Positions 10,601 through 18,246 of a stretch of DNA of 64,000 bases are shown here, piece by piece (the first letter of the stretch is position 1; each line of letters opens with the position of its first letter). The DNA lies in NCBI RefSeq assembly GCF_014281055.1, contig NZ_JACRSE010000001.1, positions 186,001 to 250,000 on the forward strand, in the 5' to 3' direction. The notes beneath the pieces were generated by a model, which worked only from the letters and a program-made list of their open reading frames with translations, made no database searches and was not told the origin of the DNA. Position numbers and translations under genes: made by a program. The DNA comes from Fluviispira vulneris (GTDB lineage Bacteria > Bdellovibrionota_B > Oligoflexia > Silvanigrellales > Silvanigrellaceae).

Positions 10601-13600
10601 TGGGAACCCCAACGGGTTTAAGCATAACTTCAGTTACAAAAAACTCTACAACGCTAAGTTGGAATATATTAACAGGTAATCCATTAACGACCTATAAAAT
10701 ATATCGCTCAGATATTAATTTAACTCCATTTGTAGCAAACCCAACTGCAGCAGTTTGTTCGGTTTCGTCTTTAACAAATACGAACACGTGTACAGATAGT
10801 GGTTTAAATGAAAATACAATTTATTATTATGTTATTTCTGCGTTGAATTCAGCTGGAGAATCAGCTGTCTCAACCCCCGCAGTTCAAGGAATCACTTCAC
10901 TTAACACAGCACCAACGAACTTATTCGTATCGAATGTAAATATAAATTCTGCTACGCTGAATTGGAATTTTAACCAAGGAAATGCTCCTGTTATATATAA
11001 TCTTTATCAATCAACGACAGGTGCGAATGGTTCGTGGGGCTCGGCTATCTATACAGGAAATAATCTCTCGACTTCAAGTACAGGTTTGTCAGAAAATACG
11101 ACTTATTATTATAAAGTTTCAGCAAAAAACAGTGCGTTGAATGCGACCGAGCAATTTTCTCCAGTTATTAATTTCACAACCGCATTACAGACTGCACCTA
11201 TTATAAATTCAGTGACAAATATAACGAATAACTCTGCAACGATAAATTGGTCATTGAGTGCTGGAACCGCACCGGTGACTTATAATTTATATCGATCTTT
11301 AACAAGCAATCCGAGCAATTGGGGCAGTCCAATCTTTACGGGAACCGGTTTGAGCTTTTCAGATAGCGGTCTTTCTGAAAATACAAATTATTATTACATG
11401 GTTTCGGCAACCAATAATGCTCCAGGAGCTATGGGAATTAATTCCAATGAATTTCAGATGAGTACGAAAATACAAAATCCTCCTGTAATTTCTGTTACTA
11501 ATGTAACTGACACTTCTGTTTCGTTGAAATGGACGAGTGTGCTCGGAAGCAATTCTGTAACTTATAAATTGTATCGTTCGACAGTACCAGGAGTGGTTGC
11601 AAATGGAGTTTTATTAGCAACAAACCCTTCAAATAATGTTTATACAGATACAACCGTAACAGATAGTAAAATTTATTATTATGTTGTTACTGCAACAAAT
11701 TCTCAAAATACTGTTACATCAACGCCTGAAACGCAGATCGTTACTTTACCAAAGATACCAAATTCACCTACTATTTCTGCTACAGGAAATACTGTTACTT
11801 TAAATTGGGTATCCAACTCGACTGGGAATGCATCAATAACATATAGTGTGAGTCGATCTCGTTCGGCTGCAAGTGGTTATGCACCTGTTAGCGGGTGTAC
11901 AAATATATCAAATCCATTAACCTGTGTTGATACCGTAAGTGCAGATGGTGCTGCTTTTTATTATACAATTTCGGCATCAAATTCAAATGGCAGTTCACTC
12001 TCTGCAAGTTCGCCAACTTCAGTTATTCCAATAACTGCGATCAGTTCTATAAATATATCAACGACAACAACACAAATTAATCTAGCATGGTCAGGAGGAT
12101 CTGGTGCGACAGGTTTTAAGGTTTATCAGTCATTGGTTGCCAATCAATCTTCTCCAAATAATTCTGGTACAGTCACCGCTTGCACTGCATCACCCTGTTC
12201 GTTTGCAGGGACTGCCAATCAAACCGTTTATTATACGATTGTTGGAAATAATACAGGAGTGAACTCCACTGCTCAAACTTTATCAGCTGAGGTCAGTGGA
12301 ACACCATTGAGCTCTGCGAACTTAATGGTTTCTGCAGGTTCATCGCAGGTAACTGTTTTATGGGACAATACAATTGCAAATGCAACAAACTTTAAAGTCT
12401 ATTATTCAACTGTACCCGGACAAGCATTATCTTCTGGTACTTTAGGTTGTGATGCGCTTTTAGGAAGTTCGTGTGTGATCAGTGGACTGACAAATGGTCA
12501 AGTTTATTATTTTGCATTATTAGTCACCCGTTCTGTTGGGGGGAATTTTCAAAGCACAGAAGTAACAGGGATACCCATTTCTACATTTTCAATTATTTCT
12601 ATTTCACCGACAGTTAATTCTGCAACTGTCACCTGGGGAAGTGCAGCAGGTGCGAATTCATATGATATCAGTTATGGCACAAGTTCTTTGCTATATACTA
12701 CAACTGTTACAGTAACTCCTGGAGCAGGCTCAACACAGTCTAGTCTTATTACCTCGTTGAATCCTGGAACCCAGTATTTCTTTACAGTAACGGCAAAAAA
12801 TGCCAATGGCTCTGTAATGGCAAATGCAGAAATGTCCACTGTGACAACACCAAACGCCCCTGCAAATATAAAGATCATAAGTTTAGGTTATAATAGTGCA
12901 ACAATTCAAGTAAATAATAATTTTGCAAATGTTGGGACGACTTATAAAATTTATCACTCAACCCAAAGTGGATTTAATACTTCCGATAATACGGCCGTTT
13001 TTGGCTGCTTTGCTTATGTGAATTCAGCAAGCCCCACAACATTATCGTGCGTGGATAATACAGGAATTGTTCAAAATACAAAATATTATTTTAAAGCAAT
13101 TGCAATAACAGATGCAATCGGAGGGAATTCAAGTCAAACTTCTGCTGACTCGAACGTAATAAGTGCAACTACCCAATTTGATCCAGCGAGTTCTTTTATT
13201 GTATCAGTATCTAACGTAACTGATAAAACTCTAACTTTGAGCTGGACACTTAGTGTGGGTAGTGAAAATATTACGTATACTGTTTTTCAATCTGATATTG
13301 CAAATGCTAGTGTTACTGGTGCTGCAATAAACTGTTCTCCTGCAATCACACCGACGGCTCCAGGAGCATTAAATACCTGTAACGTAACAGGATTATCAGA
13401 GAATAAAAATTATTATTTTGCTGTGACTGCATCGAATAATGCACCTAATCCAGCAAGTATTCTATTAACACCTGACGCATCTGCTACAACTCCTTTTTCT
13501 TCAACAACGAATCTAGCAATTACCTCTTCAAATGTTACAGGGACAAGTATCACTCTCAATTGGTTATTTAATATTGGCAACAGTCCTGTTAATTTCATAA

Positions 13601-16050
13601 TTAAACAAAATGGAAGTGCTGTAAATGCAGCGAACATATCGGGGTGTTCACTCAATAACGTAACAGCATCAAGCACGCAAATTTCTTGTATCGTTTCTGC
13701 ATTAACCGAAAATACAAATTATTCATTTGTAGTGCAGGCTACTAATAACGCAACAGGCGGAAGTTCTACGATTAGTTCGAATACACTTTCTTTGCCAACA
13801 TTACCAATAACAATTCCTTCAGGATTAAGTTTATCGATTCCAAGTGTAGGAAATATTCAAGCTCAATGGAATGCATATGCCGCTGGAAATGTGAATGTAA
13901 CTTATTTGGTTTATGCTTCGACAAATTCTTCAGTTGCTATAACATCTTCTAATTTATTTTGCACTGTTTTACCAAATAACGCTGTTCGAACTTCCTGTAC
14001 GAACAATCAAGTACAAAGTCTTAGTTTAGTCGTTGGCACAGTTTATTATTTTGTTATTGTAGCAAGTAATTCTTCTGGAAATTCATCACCTTCAAGTCCA
14101 TCGACAAGTTTTAAGTATGATGCTCCACAAATTACGGCTTCTCCAACAATAACAAATGGACCTGCTTCTGGTTCTGGAATTGTATCTGGCTCTGGTGTTT
14201 CTTTAGTTGGAAATATTGGTACGTGGACTGATACGAGTAATTGTACTTATCAATTTTATGCAAATATGATTGCCATTTCTGGCGCAACGGGTTCAATTAG
14301 TGCAACAAATCCAAACGTAACATATGTGACGACTAGCTCAGATATTTGTAAAATTATTTCCTTCAGTGTAACATGTACAAATCCAATATCATCAAACACT
14401 GCGTATAATTCTTCTCCTGATAACAGTGTTGGAATAAACACAACAGCAATTCTTAGTGATTATTCAAATCGAGTCAGTTTGATTGGTGGAAACACCTTAA
14501 ATATAACTGGGAAAAATCAAATAAAAAGCTTCATAAATCAAATTATAACCAATAAAATCCCTATACCCGATGTTTTTTATCCTTTGCTTGCAAGTCAAAA
14601 TGCAGGAATTGGGACAAAAATTTTTGATTTATATTGTGACCTGCATAATGGTACCATAGCATCTGGATTGACTTGGGATAATACAGGAGGAATAATTTCC
14701 AATTCATCAGGTCTAGCAACAATCCCAAGTTTATTTAGTAGCAGTTCATCAACATTAATAGCAGTAGCACGAAGTCCTACAACGACAGCAAATGATAGAG
14801 GTATAATTGGCTATACAGGATCTTCTACAAATAATAGTTTTGGCTATGGTGGAAACTTCTCATCAATTAAATTTGAAAATTTCTCCTCTAATCCTTCTGT
14901 GATAAGTTATCCATTTGCACCTTCTCGATTTGATTATTGGGCTGTTTCTTTAAATGGCACTTCCTTGAATATGCAAGTAAATGAATTTCAACATACAGAT
15001 ACATCGTCATCCACAAAAAATGGAGGATTAATTTTAGGATCTTTTAACAATACAGCTGGAACAGGTTTGCAAGATTATATGGCTATGGCAGCAGCTTGGA
15101 CTACTAATGCATTTAGTCTTTTAAATATGGAAACTGTCAGAAGAGCATTTCAATCTACATTAGGTTCATCTTTACAAAATTATCCGAAATTTATGTATAT
15201 AGGCAATAGTCAAACAACAAAAGCAAATATATGCAATATTCTGAGCGATGGCTCATTATCTGGATGTGTGGCGGGAACTCCAACATTTGTTACACCTGTT
15301 GGAACAGCGCGTTACAATAATTTTTTATATGTAACAAATAATTCCAGCGCAGGAATTTCTGTCTGTGTAATCAATCAAGTTACAGGTGCAATGACATCTC
15401 CTTGCACTTCAGTAACAACAGCGATGCCAACTTCATCTTATGGTGTTACGATAAGTAAAGGATTAAATTCTGTTTACTTATATGTTGGGGGTGTAACGAC
15501 AGTCACTAAATGTACGATTAATACAAGCACTGGGGCATTAACTAGTTGCACTGCAACTACGTTAGTTGGTATGCAGGTACAAGGTCTGTCATATGTTTAT
15601 TTAAACACTCCATATCTTTATGTTACCAACAGAAGTGGAAATGCTATTAATAAATGCAGTATTAATACTGCAACCGGAAATATTATCACTCCTTGCACTC
15701 CCTACGGTGGAATTGGATTGGGGGGGCCTACTGGAATAGCTGTATTTAATAATTATATGTATATTGCCAATGCAGGTTCAAATGCAGTTGTTAAATGCAC
15801 TGTGAACGTGAGTGATGGTTCGTTAACGAGTTGCGGCATAGCGACAAGTTCAACTGTGAATCCTCCTTCCTCAGGTTCATATAGTAGCACTGAGGGAGTT
15901 GCTATTATAAATGACACATTATATATAGCAAATTGGGGAAGCAATACAGTCATTAAATGCAAAATATCCATCACTGATGGATCTTTAAGTGGTTGTTTAT
16001 CTACAGGCTCGGGAGTGGCATTTTCTGGGCCAATTGGTATGAGTTTTTGA
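7645..16050 (+). CDS. Giant surface lipoprotein: 22 FN3-like modules, Ig-like, lectin-like and Cys-paired propeller regions
   Basis: The product has 2,801 residues. The signal peptide ends in a lipobox, LFILGC, with the acylated Cys near residue 24. I count 22 consecutive FN3-like modules (to about residue 2160), each with a W in strand B and a YYY-x-V-x-A-x-N strand; many have a Cys pair. Then come an Ig-like segment (about 2160-2265), a LamG/concanavalin-like region (about 2270-2515), and six propeller-type repeats of the form K-C-x-I-N-x-x-x-G-x-L-x-x-C separated by LYVTN/MYIAN strands, to the C-terminus. It is probably an outer-membrane-anchored adhesin or stalk. An ATG at 7645 and a TTG at 7642 are both 8-11 bases from GAGAAGG; ATG is preferred. 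Codon use is Thr/Ser/Asn-rich throughout. Its stop lies 8 bases from the convergent LysM gene. Binding target unknown. Confidence 0.8.
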   Translation: MRLHINFIKIIFFYTFAQLFILGCNYNPLGGSHSDIQNGDNYFLNTPSSFDITGVLVSNNKIQLAWSSSTRVDDYTVSYGTSSGNYSINANSCTAIKQTVCTVANLTNGQILYIKVFARNRYGKTASKSEAVATPQPFSLNVLSTSNASIIKWIDVSGGLGNTTYSLQYGTNSASLNQSVASISNAYLLTGLLDGNTYYYTVTATNPAGTITSLMSSSLIINPPSAPTFAGAPLVSSSQVTLNWNVAVGAGTLRYTLAKSSKSGGPYENVATCTQINALTCSESASSLLAGNSYYYVVYATNEGGDSPFSSEAIALTIPSIPTGLSLSAPNSSTNNLSWMGSSGNANVTYNIYRSTVSPVDTSNIANKIASLNSTQIAQITTYTDSGPFVENTVYYYALTASNSSGTSGASQQKSITSALLTASTLTSPSVTSSSINLNWTSAAGNANVNYIIYRSLSSSAGNLGSIIYSNTLSVGATKSYTDSALSENTNYYYTIIANNDRPNSIGIQSAKTTIITSLGSPISLSLQSVTTSSASFNWSMANGNSSVTYRLFRSATSTVNTTIGNEIYSSNSATSYTDTSLSASTNYYYAVTVTNGQNTITSSPALQVVTLPNTPSAPTASAINRVITLTWAQSPSAGNATITYNVQRYRLVGDTPVDVSGCLNITDASRTCTDIVPTADGLPYYYIVKAVTLGGNSPSYSAASVVTPVAQFSSFTPTTNITTSPSAQITLNWSGGSGATNFLVYSSTTAGGSAPPAGTATTCTSTPCVLSASVGNIFYYSLVGSNTGINSTATRTSNEISVTVNDTPITSVVAQTSQVTIGWSSVLNATNYKIYYSTSSTAGIAGKTLGCDAGLSLSCTVTGLTNGTQYYFVIAITRSVGGTFIGSEFLATPISSFSITSLASASSTSANITWELALGATSYDIKYGTSSGNYSEGNVSVAASVSQPYLITGLSAGSTYYFMVTAKNNSGAVDAISEVQLVQQVGTPTGLSITSVTKNSTTLSWNILTGNPLTTYKIYRSDINLTPFVANPTAAVCSVSSLTNTNTCTDSGLNENTIYYYVISALNSAGESAVSTPAVQGITSLNTAPTNLFVSNVNINSATLNWNFNQGNAPVIYNLYQSTTGANGSWGSAIYTGNNLSTSSTGLSENTTYYYKVSAKNSALNATEQFSPVINFTTALQTAPIINSVTNITNNSATINWSLSAGTAPVTYNLYRSLTSNPSNWGSPIFTGTGLSFSDSGLSENTNYYYMVSATNNAPGAMGINSNEFQMSTKIQNPPVISVTNVTDTSVSLKWTSVLGSNSVTYKLYRSTVPGVVANGVLLATNPSNNVYTDTTVTDSKIYYYVVTATNSQNTVTSTPETQIVTLPKIPNSPTISATGNTVTLNWVSNSTGNASITYSVSRSRSAASGYAPVSGCTNISNPLTCVDTVSADGAAFYYTISASNSNGSSLSASSPTSVIPITAISSINISTTTTQINLAWSGGSGATGFKVYQSLVANQSSPNNSGTVTACTASPCSFAGTANQTVYYTIVGNNTGVNSTAQTLSAEVSGTPLSSANLMVSAGSSQVTVLWDNTIANATNFKVYYSTVPGQALSSGTLGCDALLGSSCVISGLTNGQVYYFALLVTRSVGGNFQSTEVTGIPISTFSIISISPTVNSATVTWGSAAGANSYDISYGTSSLLYTTTVTVTPGAGSTQSSLITSLNPGTQYFFTVTAKNANGSVMANAEMSTVTTPNAPANIKIISLGYNSATIQVNNNFANVGTTYKIYHSTQSGFNTSDNTAVFGCFAYVNSASPTTLSCVDNTGIVQNTKYYFKAIAITDAIGGNSSQTSADSNVISATTQFDPASSFIVSVSNVTDKTLTLSWTLSVGSENITYTVFQSDIANASVTGAAINCSPAITPTAPGALNTCNVTGLSENKNYYFAVTASNNAPNPASILLTPDASATTPFSSTTNLAITSSNVTGTSITLNWLFNIGNSPVNFIIKQNGSAVNAANISGCSLNNVTASSTQISCIVSALTENTNYSFVVQATNNATGGSSTISSNTLSLPTLPITIPSGLSLSIPSVGNIQAQWNAYAAGNVNVTYLVYASTNSSVAITSSNLFCTVLPNNAVRTSCTNNQVQSLSLVVGTVYYFVIVASNSSGNSSPSSPSTSFKYDAPQITASPTITNGPASGSGIVSGSGVSLVGNIGTWTDTSNCTYQFYANMIAISGATGSISATNPNVTYVTTSSDICKIISFSVTCTNPISSNTAYNSSPDNSVGINTTAILSDYSNRVSLIGGNTLNITGKNQIKSFINQIITNKIPIPDVFYPLLASQNAGIGTKIFDLYCDLHNGTIASGLTWDNTGGIISNSSGLATIPSLFSSSSSTLIAVARSPTTTANDRGIIGYTGSSTNNSFGYGGNFSSIKFENFSSNPSVISYPFAPSRFDYWAVSLNGTSLNMQVNEFQHTDTSSSTKNGGLILGSFNNTAGTGLQDYMAMAAAWTTNAFSLLNMETVRRAFQSTLGSSLQNYPKFMYIGNSQTTKANICNILSDGSLSGCVAGTPTFVTPVGTARYNNFLYVTNNSSAGISVCVINQVTGAMTSPCTSVTTAMPTSSYGVTISKGLNSVYLYVGGVTTVTKCTINTSTGALTSCTATTLVGMQVQGLSYVYLNTPYLYVTNRSGNAINKCSINTATGNIITPCTPYGGIGLGGPTGIAVFNNYMYIANAGSNAVVKCTVNVSDGSLTSCGIATSSTVNPPSSGSYSSTEGVAIINDTLYIANWGSNTVIKCKISITDGSLSGCLSTGSGVAFSGPIGMSF
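9205..10605 (+). repeat. FN3 five-module block A (modules 6-10)
   Basis: This block encodes five FN3-like modules whose order and signatures recur at 11476-12855. Shared signatures are NGQNTITS...QVVTLPNTP, GNATITYNVQR, NWSGGSGATNF with TCTSTPC and GSNTGINSTA, LGCDAGLSLSC with TRSVGG, and SYDIKYGTSS. The period between the two blocks is eight modules. Divergence is high, so the duplication is old. Confidence 0.75.
11476..12855 (+). repeat. FN3 five-module block B (modules 14-18)
   Basis: Second copy of the five-module block at 9205-10605. Corresponding signatures are NSQNTVTS...QIVTLPKIP, GNASITYSVSR, AWSGGSGATGF with ACTASPC and GNNTGVNSTA, LGCDALLGSSC with TRSVGG, and SYDISYGTSS. Cysteine positions match block A module by module. 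Confidence 0.75.
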
Positions 16051-16058
16051 TATCTAAA

Positions 16059-18119
16059 TTAAGGTAACTCTCCAAAAAATTTAAATAGAATACCTATCTC
16101 AGTGTAATCGAATTTTACTGGAGGCACATAAGTATAATCTCTTAGGTAAAAAAGCTTCGTTTTAAAACCCCAACCTTTATCATTATATGACTGTACAAGT
16201 CCTAATTCATAACCTTGTCCAATATATGCATTATAAACTTCATTCGTAAATGGTGTGCTGAGTAAATAACTTAATTCCGATTGAAATGACAACTTATCAT
16301 AACTTAGGAAAGTATAGCCAATTGTGCTGCGCAAAAGTGTTGTGGACATTTTTTCAACTTGTAGCGTTGTATCATTTATTGAGCGAAAAACTACAAAATC
16401 TCCATAAGATAATTGAAAATTTCCATATAAATTTGGATAAAAATTATATTTTATACCAGCAAGAATATTTGTTAATCTTAGAATACTATCACCGATGACA
16501 ACATTTGTATCGGATTGCATTATTTGTGTTACTGATAAATTTATTCCAAAGTATGTTTCCAAATCTTTATTCCAGCGTTGAGTTAAACCAATTTCAGTAA
16601 AAATTATTGGGCGAGATAGAAGAGTTGATGTTAAATTATTATCTGTATTTTCGCCTTTAAGGCGTAGATATTTAACTCCCAATTCTGAATAAAAAAGATT
16701 AGGGTTTTCTTCAAAATTTTTATTTTTTTCAAGTTCAATTGTATTATCAGAAGCAAGCAATTTTTTTTCTTTATTATTGACAGTTGTTGGCATATTTGGC
16801 AGACATATGGTAGTGCCTTTTTCTAAGAATGCATTATCAAATGCAAGATTTTTATTGAGTTCTATGGTTTTCTGGTAAGATCCATTTTCACCAAAAAGAG
16901 GAATCATATTTTTTTTTCTTAAAATATGTATTATATTTTCTTCTTTCTCTGTTGTATATTTATCGCATTGTTGAATTTCAGCTTGGACTGCAGGATTGAT
17001 ATCTTCTTTATCAATTTTTTTCTTGTTTTTCTCAGGTTTTATTTTTGTATTTCTTTTTTTTTCTGCAAATTTTGCTATGGGTATATTTTTATCACTTAGT
17101 TTTTCTATTATTTTCTCTTTCTCCTCAATTTTCATAGGTGATCTTGTTTGCTCTGTTTCTGATACATCTACATTCGTTTGATGGTCTTGATTTTGTTTAA
17201 TTTCTTCTTCTAAATCTTCATTATTTGGGTTATTATATTTATCTTTAGAATCAATTTTATCATTATTTTTAGTAATGACTTTATCTTTAGAATCAATATT
17301 TTTATCTGTGTTTTTTCCATCATCCTCTGTGGGCAAAACAATAGGTAAAGAAGAATCTAAATGTAATATTTCTTCAGTCATTTTTTTATTTTCTTTAAGA
17401 ATGTCTTCATTTTTCTCTTGATTATCAGCTTTGTTATCTGCTAAATTATAATTATTTGTTTTGTCTGGTAGGCAGAGTGAATTTCCAGGACGAATAAGAT
17501 ATCCTTTTTTTCCCTCACGCTTATTTATTTTTAGGGTTTTTTGTAAACTGCCATTTTTGCCAAAGATCGGTCTTAGTTTATGGGTTTTTAGAATTTGGAT
17601 AATTGTATCACCATTTTTAACAGTATATGTAGTACATTTGTTATTGAATTTATTGTCAATTTCTTTATTGTTGTTATGTTTTTCTATTTCTAATTTTTGA
17701 GTTAAATTTTCCTTTTCTGCATCATTATTTAATGCATCCATATTAGAATTTTCATCTGTTTTTTTACTCACTTTAACATTATCTTTATCATTAACTATCT
17801 GCTTATTAAAGTCTTTTGGAAATCGTATACGAATTGGCAAGCATAACTTATCTCCCGCATGGATGAGTTCTTTTCGAGTTTTTTTATCCAAATTATTTAT
17901 TTCATAAGTTTTTTGCAGTGAGCCTTCTTTGCCGAAAACTGGGATGAGTGAGTTTTTTCTGAGTATTTGAATTATTGTTTCTTTATCTTTCACTTCATAT
18001 TGAGTGCATTGAGAATTTTCGGCGAAATTACTTTCAGCAAAAGCATGCAATTTAAATGAAAAAGAAATAAATAGAATAATATAAATAATTAATTTGTAGA
18101 AACTCAAATAAATATGCAC
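16059..18119 (-). CDS. Triple-LysM outer-membrane-barrel-like protein
   Basis: The 686-residue product has a signal peptide (residues about 1-29). Three LysM-like modules lie at about 38-95, 162-218 and 385-441. Each carries the same atypical insert (IPVFGKEGSLQKT, RPIFGKNGSLQKT, IPLFGENGSYQKT) and each is bracketed by a Cys pair (C38/C93, C162/C216, C385/C439) that could form one disulfide per module. The modules are separated by long Lys/Glu/Asn-rich linkers. The last 210 residues alternate aromatic and polar residues (YGNFQLSYGDFVVF, TTLLRSTIGYTFLSY, GFKTKLFYLRDY) and end GILFKFFGELP, as in barrels. The start is GTG with GGAG about 11 bases upstream. It is a sister of the 3268-6261 protein and lies convergent to the giant lipoprotein. 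An OmpA-like tether between wall and outer membrane is inference. Confidence 0.75.
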   Translation of the reverse strand: MHIYLSFYKLIIYIILFISFSFKLHAFAESNFAENSQCTQYEVKDKETIIQILRKNSLIPVFGKEGSLQKTYEINNLDKKTRKELIHAGDKLCLPIRIRFPKDFNKQIVNDKDNVKVSKKTDENSNMDALNNDAEKENLTQKLEIEKHNNNKEIDNKFNNKCTTYTVKNGDTIIQILKTHKLRPIFGKNGSLQKTLKINKREGKKGYLIRPGNSLCLPDKTNNYNLADNKADNQEKNEDILKENKKMTEEILHLDSSLPIVLPTEDDGKNTDKNIDSKDKVITKNNDKIDSKDKYNNPNNEDLEEEIKQNQDHQTNVDVSETEQTRSPMKIEEKEKIIEKLSDKNIPIAKFAEKKRNTKIKPEKNKKKIDKEDINPAVQAEIQQCDKYTTEKEENIIHILRKKNMIPLFGENGSYQKTIELNKNLAFDNAFLEKGTTICLPNMPTTVNNKEKKLLASDNTIELEKNKNFEENPNLFYSELGVKYLRLKGENTDNNLTSTLLSRPIIFTEIGLTQRWNKDLETYFGINLSVTQIMQSDTNVVIGDSILRLTNILAGIKYNFYPNLYGNFQLSYGDFVVFRSINDTTLQVEKMSTTLLRSTIGYTFLSYDKLSFQSELSYLLSTPFTNEVYNAYIGQGYELGLVQSYNDKGWGFKTKLFYLRDYTYVPPVKFDYTEIGILFKFFGELP

Positions 18120-18246
18120 TAGAAAATACTCTCCGAGTTATTCCTGCAATGCTCTATAAATCGGATGAATATATATAAGGGTTGAATTTTAAATGTTAAT
18201 TTTCAAAAAAATGTAAGAATAGAAATTTTTTTCCTAGGTATTAAAC

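Noticed and set aside
12672-15974. Minus-strand frames inside the FN3 lipoprotein
   Set aside because: They are by-products of the repetitive Thr/Ser-rich coding sequence, with no ribosome sites or domains.
7645-16050. CRISPR-like repeats in the giant gene
   Set aside because: The periodicity of about 285 bases is in-frame FN3 coding sequence and not identical repeats with spacers.
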